Positions 1 through 11,575 of a DNA stretch of 64,000 nt are shown piece by piece. Positions within the stretch are counted from its first letter, which is position 1; each line of letters opens with the position of its first letter. Made by a program: the position numbers and the translations under genes. Under the pieces are notes generated by a model. It did not search any database, was not told the DNA's origin, and worked only from the letters and a program-made list of their open reading frames with translations. This DNA is from Elymus sibiricus (taxonomy: Eukaryota; Streptophyta; Magnoliopsida; Poales; Poaceae): positions 196,968,195 through 197,032,194 of the forward strand of contig CM077664.1 of assembly GCA_039707655.1 (NCBI GenBank), in the 5' to 3' direction.

Positions 1-420
1 GCAAGCGGTGTCGTAAAAAACTGTCACCAATAAGACGAACTGTTTGCGATGCCGGAGACATCAAAAATGATTCAGATTAGAGACGCGTGTGCGATATGTG
101 GCATACAGTTGATCCATACAAACTGTTTGTGATAAGCCAGAACAACAAACACGGTCAGCCAGTTCGTGGTGTGTGCGATACACGGCATACAGTTCACTCG
201 GATGAACTGTTTGTGATTATGCAACACAACAGAAACGGTCAGGCAGATCAAGGTGTGTGCGATATATGGCATCCGGTTCACTCGGATAAACTGTTTGTGA
301 TTACCCAACACAACAGAAATGGTTCAACTTAACAAGATGTGTGTGATACGCGGCAAACAGGTCTGTAATCTGAAATGTGTGGGAAGACGGATAACAACAC
401 GGACGATTCCTGCTAATAAC
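1..420 (+). repeat. Degenerate ~84-bp tandem repeat, about five units
   Basis: Units begin near 5, 89, 171, 255 and 339. Each has the order: gtgtgcgata, ggcatacagtt, a gat(g/a)aactgtttgtg core, then caacacaacagaaa and ggtca. The units differ by about 10-25 percent, and the last is strongly decayed. The short open frames here on both strands are by-products of the repeat and not genes. Confidence 0.8.
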
Positions 421-497
421 CCGTGTGTGTTGTGGGCAAACGCTTGTTGGTATACAATTGTCAGCGATTGATGAAATCATCACCGACGGGTTCCCTA
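1..497. mobile_element. Left arm of an unclassified outer repeat, interrupted by the CACTA element
   Basis: Degenerate tandem repeats fill 1-420. The stretch 421-497 then runs straight into the CACTA terminus at 498. The CTA target duplication (495-497 and 25615-25617) shows that this arm was once continuous with the sequence from 25618 onward. Both arms share short 'tttg(c/t)gatg' motifs (for example near 48, 26960, 30311 and 31557), which is weak support for one element. I cannot assign a family; tandem repeats near an end are common in MULEs and in PIF/Harbinger derivatives. No outer terminus is visible. Confidence 0.4.
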
Positions 498-521
498 CAC
501 TACAAAAAAAGGACACATCCG
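498..521 (+). repeat. 5' terminal inverted repeat of the CACTA element
   Basis: CACTACAAAAAAA is followed by 'ggacacatccgcgacat'. The opposite terminus reads the same 13 bases and then 'cacttccgtgat', so similarity continues imperfectly inward. The preceding bases 495-497 are CTA, the left target duplication. Confidence 0.9.
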
Positions 522-854
522 CGACATTATGGCCCGAACAAAAACTTTTTCTGTCATGGTTGTGACACTTCAATGACAATAATTGTGACAAAAACACGTA
601 TCATCATAGATGTGGTGGGCTCCTACTTCTATGACAAAAAAATTATGGCAGAAAATAGGATTTTCGTCCTGGGCAGGCCGGAGACGCACCCGCATGACAT
701 TCTTTGGGCCGTCCATGACGTAAAAAATCATGGTAGAAGTGAGGGCGAGGAAATTTTTGGGGAGTTCCCGGTTATGGTGGGTGGTCGGGCCGAGCGATGC
801 AGTGTGGTTTTGCGCGTTTCTCTCTCGTACGCGCGCGTGTGTGCGAGGCGCTCG

Positions 855-1085
855 CTAACTGAACCCGAGCGAGGCGTACGTTCGCTTACTGAACCCGAGC
901 GATCGATCGCCCTCGCACTACGTACTGAACACGAGCGATCGATCCTCTCGCTCTACGTACTGAACCCGATCGATCCCTTCGCTGCTAACTGAAGCCGATC
1001 GATCCCTTCGCTGCTAACTGAACCCGAGTGATTCCTTTGCTGCTAACTGAACCCGATCGATCCTTCACACTGCTTACTGAAGCCG
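855..1085 (+). repeat. CACTA left subterminal repeat, 'ctgaacccgagcgat' units
   Basis: About eight units of roughly 30-36 bp built on 'tgctaactgaacccgagcga' or 'tgaagccgatcgatcc', with alternating accc/agcc variants. Subterminal arrays of short motifs are the binding sites for accessory proteins in characterised CACTA elements; a binding role here is inference. Confidence 0.75.
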
Positions 1086-1199
1086 ATCGAGCCCCTGTGC
1101 GAGACGTAGCTAGCCGGTTGGGTTGCCTCTCGATGAACAGTGCACGTTGCTGTCGCGCGCGCGATACACGTAGACATGAGTCAAGACGCATCGATCGAG

Positions 1200-1960
1200 C
1201 CGGTTGGTTGGCTGTGGATGAACAGTTCACGTTGCTGCCGCCCGCTCGTACGCCCCACCCCAGCCGGTGGGTTGGCTGTGGATGAACAATACCCTGGCCG
1301 TGTGAAGGTGGTTGGCATTAGATGAACAGGACCCTGAGGAGGCCGTGCCACGGTACGCCATACCCTAGCCGGTTGGGGGTGGATGAACATGACCCCGTGG
1401 AGGCTGGATGAACAGTAGCCGGTGGAGGCTGGATGAACAGGACCCCGTGGAGGCTGGATGAACAGTAGCCAGTGGAGGCTGAGGAAGTCGACGGTGGATG
1501 AACAGTAGCCCGTGGAGTCCCGTTTTGCGGTACGCCACACCCCTCCCAATGAACAGGACTCCGTTTCGACCGTAGGCAGTTGGGTAGAAGTCTGTTTCCT
1601 CCGTTTTGCATTATGCCAGACCCCTCCCGATCAACAGGACCCTGTTTCGACCGTAGGCAGTTGAACAGAAGTCCGTTTCCTCCGTTTTGCGGTACGCCAG
1701 ACCCCCAGCCAATGAACAGGACCCTATTTCGACCGTAGGCGGTTGAACAGAAGGCCGTTTCCTTCGTTTTGCGGCACGCCAGACCCCGAGTCGATGAACA
1801 GGACCCTGTTTTGGCTGTTCCGTCCAAGCAGGTTGGCTCCCGATGAACAGGACGTGTTCCGACCCAGTCGCTTGGCTCCCGACGCTGTTTCCTCCATTCC
1901 GACCCAGCCAGTTGGCTGCCGATGAACAGGAGGCCGTTGCTGCCGTCCGTTGCCTCTCTC
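1200..1960 (+). repeat. CACTA left subterminal arrays with 'gatgaacag' core
   Basis: Three linked arrays share 'gatgaacag'. From 1200-1330 the units are long ('ggttggctgtggatgaaca'). From 1370-1490 they are about 24-25 bp ('gtggaggctggatgaacag'). From 1515-1800 they are about 82 bp (gttttgcggtacgcc, tgaacaggaccc, tttcgaccgtaggc). Weaker copies reach 1930. The long minus-strand frames across 1181-2072 are repeat by-products. Confidence 0.75.
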
Positions 1961-2229
1961 CATGTACATGAGCCTTGGCCGTACATCTATGCGAGTATGC
2001 GTTCGAGACCCCGCTCGTATATGTACGTACGTCGCCATATTTTTTGCCGTGTGGCTGTACGTACGTGTACACAATTTAGACGGGGCTACCTGAACTGCTA
2101 CGTCGGGGGCTCTACTACGACATGTGCCGCTCCTTACACGACCATAGTTCATCGTGGCAGAGAGACCGATCGACCAGTATGTACATACACGCTTGCGACC
2201 AGAGAGATAATGATATGTACGCTTCGACC

Positions 2230-3690
2230 TGGTGGGTCCCAGTTGTCTGGGGGATAAGGAGGCACTTCCTTGCGTGCGAAGATATAGCTAGTGGGTCCCA
2301 GCTGTCATGGGGAGGAATCATTTTTTTCGCGCAATAAGGAGGCACTTCCTTGCGTGCCAAAATGTAGCTGGTGGGTCCCAGCTCTCAGGGGAAGGAAACA
2401 TTTTTTCCAGCATAATACGGAGGCACTTTCCTTGTGTGCGACCATGGACCTCGTGGGTCCCAGCTATCAGCCTCTCCATGTACAGTTCTCTTCCGATGAC
2501 TCTTGTTTGTTGACCACGCTGCGCCGAGCGCACGAAGGCGGTGAACGACGGCGAGGCCACGGACGGGAACGACCAGGAGATGGGGAAGATGCGGCAGTGG
2601 AGTCACAAACGGAGAGGAGTACGACGTACGAGGGTTGACTGTTTCGGTGCGACCTGGGGCTACAGTTGGCGGAGAATAACAGGAGGGGTGGAGGGATGGC
2701 CTGGCCGGCGGTGGTGTAGTGCTTCACAATGAGGTGTGCGAAGCAGCGTCGCTGGCCGCCGAAGGCGGGAGCAGGAGGTCCCGCTGGCACTGGAGGAAGA
2801 AGACGAGAGATTGAAGATGCATGTCGGCCGTTGGATGTACATCCAACGACTACAGATGTCAGAATCATTTGTTGACTAAGTTGACAACGCCTTTCGTAGG
2901 CTTCGACCTATTGGCCCACAATGTCAGCCTCCTTACGTGCGAAGATATAGCTAGTGGGTCCTAGCTGTGAAGAGGAGGAATATTTTTTTTTGCCCGTAAT
3001 AAGTAGGCACTTCCTTGCGTGTGAAGATGTAGCTGATGGGTCCCAGCTGTCAGGGGGATGAAACATTTTTTCCGCGTAATAAGGAGGCACTTCCTTGCGT
3101 GAGAAGATGTAGCTGGTGGGTCCAAGCTGTCAGGGGGAAGAATAATTGTTTTTCGCGTAATAAGGAGTCAGTTGCATGCGTGCGTCCATGGACCTGGTGC
3201 GTCCCCACTGTCAGCCTCTCCATGTACAGTCCTCTTCCGATGACACTCGTTTGTTGACCACGTTGACCACGCCGCGCCGAGCGCACCAAGGCGGTGGACG
3301 ACAGCGAGGCCCCGGACGGGAACGACCAGGAGATGGGGAAGAACGGCAGTGGAGTCACAGACAGAGAGGACTACGAGGGTTAACTAGTTCTGGTGCGGCG
3401 TGGGGCTGCAGTCGGCGGAGAATAATAGGAGGTGTGGAGGGTTGGAGGGATGGCCTGGCTGGCGGTGGGGTAGCGCTTCGCAGCGAGGCCTGCTAAGCAG
3501 AGCCACTAGCCGCCGGAGGCGGGAGCGGGCGTTCCCGGCGGCGCTGGAGGAAGAAGACGACAGATTGAAGATGAATGCCGGCCGTTGGATGTAAATCCAA
3601 TGGCTATGGATGTCAGAATCATTTGTTGACCAAGTTGACAACGCCTTGCGTGGGCTTCGACCTATTGGCCCACATGTCAGCCTGCAACAA
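2230..3690 (+). repeat. ~745-bp direct tandem duplication with inner ~80-bp repeats
   Basis: The segment from about 2230-2935 is repeated at about 2940-3690. Landmarks are 'cagcctctccatgtaca' at 2468 and 3212 (offset 744) and 'gttggatgta' at 2830 and 3583 (offset 753). Each copy opens with two or three ~80-bp subunits containing 'ggtgggtcccagctgtca', 'ttttttcgcgtaata' and 'ggaggcacttccttgcgtg'. No long reading frame is conserved between the copies, so this looks non-coding. Confidence 0.8.
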
Positions 3691-4584
3691 TGTGGCACAT
3701 ATTGAACCCATGTTTTTTAGAATTTACAGTCCATTTGCTGGAATGGGTGAACAAATAATGTAGCATCTATGCGGTCCATTTAATTTTCTTCTTAGAAATC
3801 ACAGCCCATTTACACTTTCTCGAAATACATGAATTTGCTGGGCTTGTTGTAAATATAATGTTGGGTTGGACGGAGCAATGTTATCAAAAAATAAACAAGG
3901 GATGGGCGTTTTATTATATATAAAATTAGATAATTAGCGCGTTATTGCTCAAAAAAATGAGCGCCTTATTATTACATTGGTCCTTAAATCCGAGCAAGCT
4001 TTTGTACGCAATCACCAGGATTTTCATTGTAAAAAAACCAGGATTTTCCTTGCGAACTTCTATTAAACATATATTTTTATAAGTTAATAAGACGTGGGAT
4101 ATTGTTATATATATGTATCTATTAAATATATGATAATAATATATAATAACATAAAATAATTTAAATATATATAATATATTTAGAAGGGAAAACATAAGTT
4201 GGACCTGGCATTCTTATTCTTATATATAGAAAAATAGAAAAGAGTTCTGTGTTTTCTTCAAAAAAACATAAGTTGGGCTGCGGATGTTTAAGACAAAATA
4301 AAACCTAGGCTGGGAGGCCCATGGGCCAGTAGATACATGTTGGAGCTCAAAACAATAAGTTTAAAACGGGCATGTCGTGGGCTGCGCCCTGCGCATGTTA
4401 AAAAACAAAACCTAGGCTGGGCAGGCCCACTTGTTCGCCCTCTGAAAAAATTATACCCGCTAGCTCCCCGATGATAGTCTTCGTTGTAAATTTATCTCGT
4501 TTATTGACTACATTGACAGACACGTGGGCCCCACATCAGTATAACATTAGGAGAAACGAATATCCATTTCCGAGAGAAAGCTTT
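3691..4584. other. AT-rich spacer inside the CACTA element
   Basis: AT-rich with poly-A/T runs, very dense at 4060-4200. No gene, hairpin element or terminal repeat recognised. The reading frames here are low complexity. Confidence 0.5.
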
Positions 4585-4720
4585 TTTTTTCCAATGAGGC
4601 ACTTGCTTGCGTAGGGCCATGGACCTTGTGGGTCCCGACTGTCAGCCTCTCCACATACAGGACGGGAACGAACCAGAGCCGGGGAAGACGGGGCAGTGTA
4701 GTAGTAGTTTGCGCACCTTC
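4585..4720 (+). repeat. Third, partial copy of the ~745-bp repeat
   Basis: 'aggcacttgcttgcgt', 'ccatggaccttgtgggtccc' and 'cagcctctccacatacag' recur in the same order as at 2430-2480 and 3150-3230, followed by 'gacgggaacga'. The rest of the unit is missing. Bases 4721-5386 hold no recognisable gene, only short 'ctgaaacttgcag' repeats near 5105-5150. Confidence 0.7.
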
Positions 4721-5386
4721 TTTGTGTTGTACGCCGCAGTAGCCCAGCAGCTATACCCCCTTACTCGCACCTTCTCGGGCCGGGATCGATTACCCCTATA
4801 TTCCCAAATTTTTGCCTCTACTATTACTGACATGTGAGTGTCCCCTTGTCATCCACACATACCACCACCAACACTAGCCGGAATCTCGTCCCTAGTTTTC
4901 TCTGTTTTTTGAACTCTCAACATTGTCTGGGCATTTTGAAAATAGCATATATTTTTTATTGTGCATCATATGAAGATGTGCTATACATGAATGTTGATCA
5001 GCATGATGTTAGCTTGCTGTTAGTTCCATTTTCGACCATGAATAAAATTTGGAACATGTTATTATCCCTGTTTGAAAAGGGCGTGTTGATATAAATGCTC
5101 TGCCTCTGAAACTTGCAGCTTCTTATCTGAAACTGAAACTTGCAGTTTCTTCTCTGAAAATCACATGGTATGCACTTTTATATGAAACTACATTTTTGAA
5201 AGTACTAAAAATAGATCTCTGGAATTCAGAAAATACTTCATATGCTCAATACTGCAAAGATCTGAAATTCAAAAGACATTCATATCTGAAAGTACCCAAA
5301 ATACACAACACAAAACACAATTCACAACCTGCAAATACTGAAAACCCTAAGCTCCTCCTATGATTATTCGTCGGGGCACTCCCCTC

Positions 5387-5866
5387 CTATTCCTCGGTGG
5401 TAGACCGCCGCCCCATGAGATGAGGTGAACGGCGAGGGAGCCTTGGAGAACGGCGGGGAAGCGTCGTCGCACCAACTGCTTTTCTCCTCTTGCGGTTGGG
5501 TACGGTCGACGAAGACTCCACTGGCTCGCTCTGACACGGCACCCTCACAAACGGCACCGTGTGGCTGCTCGATCCTTGATCCTCTAGATGCTCGATCTTG
5601 TGTTGATACTCCCACCACCTCCGCCTCACGACCGGATTCGGTCAATCTGTCTGCTCCATGGCCCAAAGGAGCAGCTCTATGGACTCCCGCGTGACTCCAT
5701 TCGGGTGGATCGCTGCCTTTTCGCTCTTTTTCAGATATTTGGCCATCGCCATCACCGTCGCCGCTAATTGCCGCTGGTTGTCAAACCAAGACTGTATCTC
5801 CATCATCCTGGCTAGCTTCACAGGGTTGCTGCCTGCGATCGTCACGTATCGGTTATACTCCTCCAT
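5387..5866 (-). pseudogene. Unrecognised minus-strand coding relic with one in-frame stop
   Basis: From ATG at 5866 a frame reads about 74 residues (start MEEYNRYVTIAG, then MMEIQSWFDNQRQLAA and AKYLKKSEKAA) to a TGA at 5642. The same frame stays open beyond it to 5387 with WWEYQHKIEHLEDQ and then a Pro/Arg-rich tail. The balanced, helical composition up to the stop and the open frame after it suggest a formerly longer protein of about 159 residues. I do not recognise the family. It lies inside the CACTA element on the strand opposite to the accessory gene and may be a captured gene fragment. Chance is not excluded. Confidence 0.4.
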
Positions 5867-5899
5867 CGATCTACTTCTCCACAACACCTTCACTCGCCG

Positions 5900-6018
5900 G
5901 CGGTGGTTTTGGAATGGAAGAGGAGCGGCGGTGGTTTTGGAATGGAAGAGGAGAGGAGCGGCGGTGGTCTTGGAATGGAAGAGGAGCGGCAGGCGGCGGT
6001 TTTGGAATGGACGAGGGC
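5900..6018 (+). repeat. ~30-bp tandem repeat, four units
   Basis: 'ggttttggaatgg' plus 'aagaggagcggcggt' is repeated four times with small length changes. It lies just upstream of the minus-strand frame described at 5387-5866. Confidence 0.75.
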
Positions 6019-6160
6019 GGCAGTGCGTTGTCAGTGGATCCATCCTAATAACTAATTTACCCCTCACTTACGAAGCGACCCCACATAAACTTGAGTACTG
6101 ACCCCACGTTACCTAGTACTGACCAACGGAAGGCTTGCAAAAATGCCTACCACCCTAAGA

Positions 6161-6374
6161 CTTTCTTTTTAGTTTGCATATATAATTTGGTCAAAGTCAA
6201 ACTTTGTAATGTTGGACTAACTTGATAGGAAAAAATACCAACATTCACAATATGAAATCAATATTATTAGATGCATCACGAAATTAACTTTCATATACCA
6301 TATATCTTTGGTATTGAAGATGTTGATCTTTTTTTATATAAATTTGGTCAAAGTCAAAAGAAACGGAGGGAGTA
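6161..6374. mobile_element. Stowaway-type MITE
   Basis: Begins 'ctttctttttagtttgcata' and ends 'aaagaaacggagggagta'. The 'cggaggga' end and TA context are the Stowaway (Tc1/Mariner) signature. Internal 'tttggtcaaagtcaaa' and 'attagatgcatcacgaaatta' blocks match the common Triticeae Stowaway layout. The right arm appears shortened, so the two arms do not pair fully. Confidence 0.75.
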
Positions 6375-6889
6375 TTGAAGAGCTTGATAGGGTTGCTGTC
6401 ACCTGCATCATCATGCCTTGTTTCACAGCTTCCAAGATTCATAACTAACTCATAAGATTCCCATAATAAGTACAACAAAGATGCCTATGCATCTCATTGA
6501 TTCACAGATCAGAGCCAATATTAACTTTAAAACTAAAACAAAGTTGTGAGAATGTGTACATGTAAAGAAAAATCGATTGATGCTTCTCTGAGAAAAAAGT
6601 AATCCCTGGAGAAGTGCCAATATATCTAGCAACCCATAAACCTAATTCATGTAAGCTATTTGATTCAAGGATTTGCTGCAATACTAAAACCAGTCCAGTT
6701 TATGGGCACGCATGTCAAACACCGGTAGATTAACATGTTCTGCATAAGCTGGTCACCAAGAACTTGTGGAACCATCCGAACATCTGTGCCCGTTGGAAGC
6801 CACATTATTTTAGATGGTGGCACTCACACTCTGTATATGCGGGTTCCATCCAAACATTTGTGCAGTTTCACTAAAATGTAGCTGAATAA
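6375..6889. other. Non-coding stretch inside the CACTA element
   Basis: No gene or repeat unit recognised. AT-rich, short frames only. Confidence 0.4.
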
Positions 6890-8830
6890 CCCTATTTGTA
6901 CAGATAATGAAAAAGCGTGATTAATATAATAGTGGCACTAGTTGATGAAACATACATAAATAAATAGAAGCAACTTCATTTTCTTAATGGGAAAAGATTG
7001 TGATACAATAAGTTTATTAAAAGAAAATACAACAGTAGCACGGTATGACAAAGCACGATGATGTGGATGAAGGACATGACTGACCTGTGTGAGATGACTT
7101 AGTGAGATCAAGTTATTCTTCAGGTCGTCATATCTTGCCATGAAGGCAATTCGTTGAAAACTATGAACAAATTCAGTGCGGCAATAGGAGGGGACTTGAG
7201 TCATTCCAATCTCTTTTTTTGTGCAATTCAACTAAAACTATGGCGCCCGCCGTGCTGCGAGGGAGAGAGGGGCCCTGCGCCGCCTCGACGGTATGCGTCA
7301 TAGGGACCGATGAGTGGACTCAACGATAGTCCTAATAGGGCACATCGACCCAATTCTCCCGGATACACCTTCTACAAGTGATGAACCAGGAAGGGCCTTG
7401 CGTCATTCCAATCACTTTTTTTGTGCAGTTCAACTAAAATTAAGCATCCCTGTTTGCAGAGATACTTAAACGTGTCATTACTTTAAGAATGGGACTATTT
7501 GATGAAACGTATACTAACAAAGAGAAGCACTTTCATTATCTACATTGGAAATGAAATGATAGCAAAGACAGTAGCTCTATTTTAACTGTATTATTACTTC
7601 ATTTTATCAGTGGCACTAGCGATGCCAAAACATTGCCTCAAATTATTAGTGGCATTAGATTAAGGTGCGAAATAATACATAACATTATTGCTTTCTCATG
7701 GCAGTGGCAAAACATTAGGACAAGATCACTAGCTGCATGCAGAGTCAACATGCAGGATCGTTCTGGCAAAGGGTAGTACCAAAAAGGAACATACCTCGTC
7801 ATGGGAACCATATCTGCAGTCAACGCCATAGTAGATGGGTTGACACCAGTCACCAACATGGATGATTATATTCATGCGACCTTTTTATGCAGCTCACCTA
7901 AAATGAAGCAATGTTTGCATCATGCAGTTAGCAAGAAGTACTTGGTCCCATGAGCTAGCAGCTTCTTCATTAGTTGCACTAAAACTGAGCAACATCAAGG
8001 TTGGTCGTCAAGCTCGTGGACTGTGCAACTATAATTTGGATATGCTTTTGTGCAGTTCAACTAAAATCAAGCATCCATGTTCGTTACACAAATATGTGCA
8101 AAGTGCCATTGTGGTGACAGTGACGGCTAATCTTGCAAAGGCTAATTAACTGTTGGAGGAGATTAACCATAGAGTTCTACGAGAAGGTTAGGAACTCCAA
8201 TCACACTTTGTGCGGTTCCACTAAAATCAAGAGATGTTGCCGGTTTGACATTTTAGTAGAACTGCACAAGACACTCTTTCCAAAAAAGAAGTGTTTTGTG
8301 CAGTTCACCAAAAGGTCGCAATAGCAACGAGGTGAAATGTATATCTCTGTTTGCACAAATAGGTAGAAAGGCGGGTGAATAACAAGTGATGAAACATACG
8401 TCAAATGAAAAGAAGCATCGTCCTTATCTTAATGGCAATCATAGAAGGACAGTACCAATTTCTAAAGCTGCAGCATTGCTTCGTACTACCGGGGGCATTA
8501 AGATTAACAATGACAACTGTTAACTTTGACATTACTTTAATGGTGCCATTGCTTGATTTTACCAGCTACATTAGATTAATAGGTGCTAAAGAGTTGGTAT
8601 AAGGGCATGTTACAGTAGGCATACCAGGACAGTTGCATTTCTAACGAAAAGAAGCAACTTACTTATCTTAACGGGAAATATAGCAGGACATTAAAACATG
8701 GCCATTGTTTCATATTACTGGGGGCATTACATTAAAAAACAACATTGGTTAAACATGTCCTTACTTTAATAGTGAGATTGTTGCATTTTACCACCGGCAT
8801 TAGATTAACAATAGCTAAAAAGTGCCATAA
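6890..8830. repeat. Region of diverged dispersed repeats with 'tgtgcagttcaactaaaat' motif
   Basis: The motif (Stowaway-unrelated) occurs near 7217, 7424, 7887, 8055, 8210 and 8296, usually followed by 'caagcatcc...gtttgca'. A second module, with 'gaaaagaagca', 'cttatcttaa', 'aggaca', 'ctgggggcatta' and 'gattaacaa', occurs at about 8405-8590 and 8648-8835 (also faintly at 6955-7030 and 7525-7680). No long conserved frame. It may be an old satellite-like or intronic array. Confidence 0.6.
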
Positions 8831-8949
8831 GGGCATCGGACAGTGGATGCACCAGCACCATGTACCTCCCCCGATGCATAAAGTGGTGATGCAAACAAAC
8901 ATCCAAACAGGATGTCTGGGTTGGTCCCATTTTTGTACACTATAGCCAC

Positions 8950-9770
8950 CTTTTACTATGTGAGGGCAACAAATCTAGTGCTAGAAATACTCTGTTGACT
9001 TGTCCCCCAGTCCCCACTTTCTTTCCTTTTTCAACCAGTAGATTGGTTCTATATCTAGTTTGTACTTTGTTTTCCCTTTATTTCCCTTTTCAACCAAGAG
9101 ACCGGTTGGGTAGCCAGTCTCTACTACCCCCACCGCCCCAATCTTTCCTCTTTGAACCAAGTCCTAGAGTCATGCTAGAACTTTTCCCCCGTTCTTCCCG
9201 CTTTGAACCAAGTCATAGATTCGACTGCATGAACTAGCTTTACCTCTAATAGTAATAATTTAGGTGGCTTTGGAACAGCCGATTGAGCCAATCTACGAGG
9301 GGAGTTGAGAAGTAGAAAAAGATTCACATGCATCGACGTGGGGACCTGGGGCAGTAGAGCTAGGCCGGTTTCGAAGGAAGTTATACCTGAGGTTCGTCGG
9401 GATTTGGCTAAGTGGGCGGCGGGAGGCCGGATCTGCCCACACCACAGCAGCGAGGAAGACTGGGTCAAAGGCCCTCCCTAGTCGGCGCTGTGTGGGAGAG
9501 AATGGCAAGGCACGCGTATCGGGACGCGCCGGCAGTGGGTTTGCTCCGTCGCCGACGAGGACCGCGTGAACGTTGCACCTTCACCCCTTCCCCGGCGGAG
9601 GGGATCCGGCCGGATCTATGACCAGCGGTGAGCAGAGAGAGTGTGGCCACCACTGTCGTGTTTAGATCTGGAGAGGATGAGTGTGTGAAGAGAGCAACCC
9701 TAGCAAGCAAGAGCAGAGGCTCCTGCTTATATACATATAGTGGAGTAGTTTTCTTTTTTTTCTCCATAAA
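8950..9770 (-). promoter_or_regulatory. Possible decayed minus-strand promoter and 5' region
   Basis: Read on the minus strand, a TATA-like 'tatataagc' (about 9727-9735) precedes a GC-rich, Arg/Pro-coding-like stretch over 9290-9660, resembling a plant 5' leader with start region. No convincing downstream exon was found leftward. 'cgctttgaaccaagtc' repeats occur at 9150-9220. This is weak, composition-based evidence. Confidence 0.2.
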
Positions 9771-9894
9771 AACAATCGTTTAAAATTGCATACGAGCCAG
9801 GTCGCACTTTGTATTGTTCACTTCTGGCCCCCGGCCCTCCATTAATTGAACAACCACACGGGTCAAATTATCACGGCTGAAAATATAGAACAAA

Positions 9895-10125
9895 CAAGCT
9901 CGAACTCTTTTGAATTTGAGATGTCGATGGCACCGTTTGAACACATTGCATCCATGGACTAAGTAGTTTGAATTTGAGGTAATGTGTGGCTTTTGCAGTT
10001 CACATCTAAATGGGGGCACACCATACATTTTGTTTGCTTACCACGCTATACTTATAAAACATGCACAATTTACATTTCAAATAGCTAGCTAGAGCTTGAA
10101 ATGTATTGTTTCCAACATAAAGGGA
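9895..10125. repeat. Duplicated internal module A, first copy
   Basis: 'tttgaatttgaga', 'catccatg', 'gtggctttt/ggcag', 'cacatctaaatg' and 'agctagctagagc' appear here and again in the same order at about 17590-17800. The copies are strongly diverged but collinear. Confidence 0.6.
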
Positions 10126-10324
10126 AATCAAATTTCTAAAAATTCGTGATCTTAGCATTTGCAAAAAAAAATGTAAGAGCCATCAATCATTGTTCTGATT
10201 TTGAACATAAACTATATGCAACCTTTTTTGAGGGAGACCGGGTCTATTGTAAATGTTTGCAAGTACATAGCATCTCTGATAAAAAATGCATCCAAATTCC
10301 GAGACCAGCGAACAACCAACTACA

Positions 10325-10905
10325 GTCAGAAAGAGCCGTCGACGCGTCGTTGTCGCTGCTATCCTACCGGAGCCGGCTTGACCTCGTCAATGACTGTCAA
10401 GGAGTCTTTGTGCACGTGCCCCTAAGGAGCAGCGCCCCGGAGGCATAGTTGTCATCATTGATCTAAGGCACCTAATTAATATAACACCAAATTCTCCCAT
10501 ATGACAAGAAACACTAACCTCACTGCCCCAAGGAGACAACATGAATCTACGCCGGAGCTCCATCGACTACGTCCCGACAGACAAATTCGACGAGGATCAA
10601 AGCTCAAAGAGCAAACTAGTAGAAAAGGCATCAATCAATGTCGTCGATGTTCGAACGTAGCCGGCTTCACCTTCTTGATGGCAACCGAGTAGTCTTTGTG
10701 CATGTGCCCCTAATAACCAGTGCCCTGGAGGAACGTAGTTGTCGTTGTTTAACCCTCACATTGATTCGAAGCACATGACACCAAATCTCGCCGGATGACA
10801 AGAAACCTTAACCTCACCGCCCCAAAGGAGACGGCAAGAATCTACGCTAGAGTTTCATCAACTATGTCTAGACGAATGAACTCAAGGAGGATCGGAGCTC
10901 GGAAG
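10325..10905 (+). repeat. 288-bp direct tandem duplication
   Basis: 'agccggctt' at 10371 and 10659, 'agtctttgtgcacgtgcccctaa' (one mismatch in the second copy), 'acaccaaatctcgcc', 'tgacaagaaac' and 'ctacgccggagctcc' recur with a 288-bp offset. The following 10905-11110 continues in the GC-rich style of a genic intron or leader repeat of grasses. No frame is conserved across both copies. Confidence 0.7.
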
Positions 10906-11454
10906 ACAGACTCGGAATAAGAAGCGCCGACATCGTCCGCCTGAGCGTTGCGCGTGCGAGGACTAAAACCCCTAAAATAAACTAATAACCAGAGCATAGG
11001 CACCGGGATTCCCCTCCCCGCCACCGGTCGACGGAGCGGTGGGAAGAGGGGAGGGGTGAATCCACCGGCTCATCGGTGAAGCAGGGAGGGGAGAGGTTGC
11101 CCTAGCTGCCTAGGGTGAGTGGACTAGATTTGTATTCATACCGAGAATGGATTCAAATTTTATTGGTATTGCAATATACTTAGTGTTGATCCTACTTTTT
11201 TTTAGATTTACCAACACAACTACAGCGGTACATTAGTACGACACAGCCTACACGATATGTACACGATAGCCAATCCAGCCGTCTGCTGGACTCTGGTCAC
11301 ATGGATGGATGAACTGATCTCCCTGTCGTGCAGGGATCGTCCAGGCAACGACGTGTGTATAGCACTACTCTAGTACTACTATCGCTGGTGTCTCTCTTCT
11401 AGTACAACTCAGCCGACGCGACGGGCCTGAGGGACGAGGGAGAGTGTGCCTATG

Positions 11455-11575
11455 GTCGGCTGCTCAATTGTGGTCCCACATGTGAGTGCAAATGCAAGAT
11501 GACTCGTGTTCCATTCTGTGAGCGGCATGCCGGACCGACTGACCATGTGGGGTGCGAAGTGAACGCAATGTGCAT
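11455..11575 (+). repeat. Duplicated internal module B, first copy
   Basis: 'cacatgtgagtg', 'gtgagcggc', 'gccggaccgac' and 'gcga(a/c)g' occur here and again at about 15385-15490. The rest of 11110-12537 shows no gene. Paired phrases such as 'tggaaaggtggggc..tgtg' are repeated at 11760 and 11803. Confidence 0.55.

Noticed and set aside
423..992. 189-residue plus-strand frame
   Set aside because: It crosses the CACTA terminus at 498, joining two unrelated elements, so it cannot be an old gene.
1318..2072. Long minus-strand frames (up to 222 residues)
   Set aside because: They follow the 24-bp and 82-bp subterminal repeats of the CACTA element and consist of repeated SST/GSC-type peptides.
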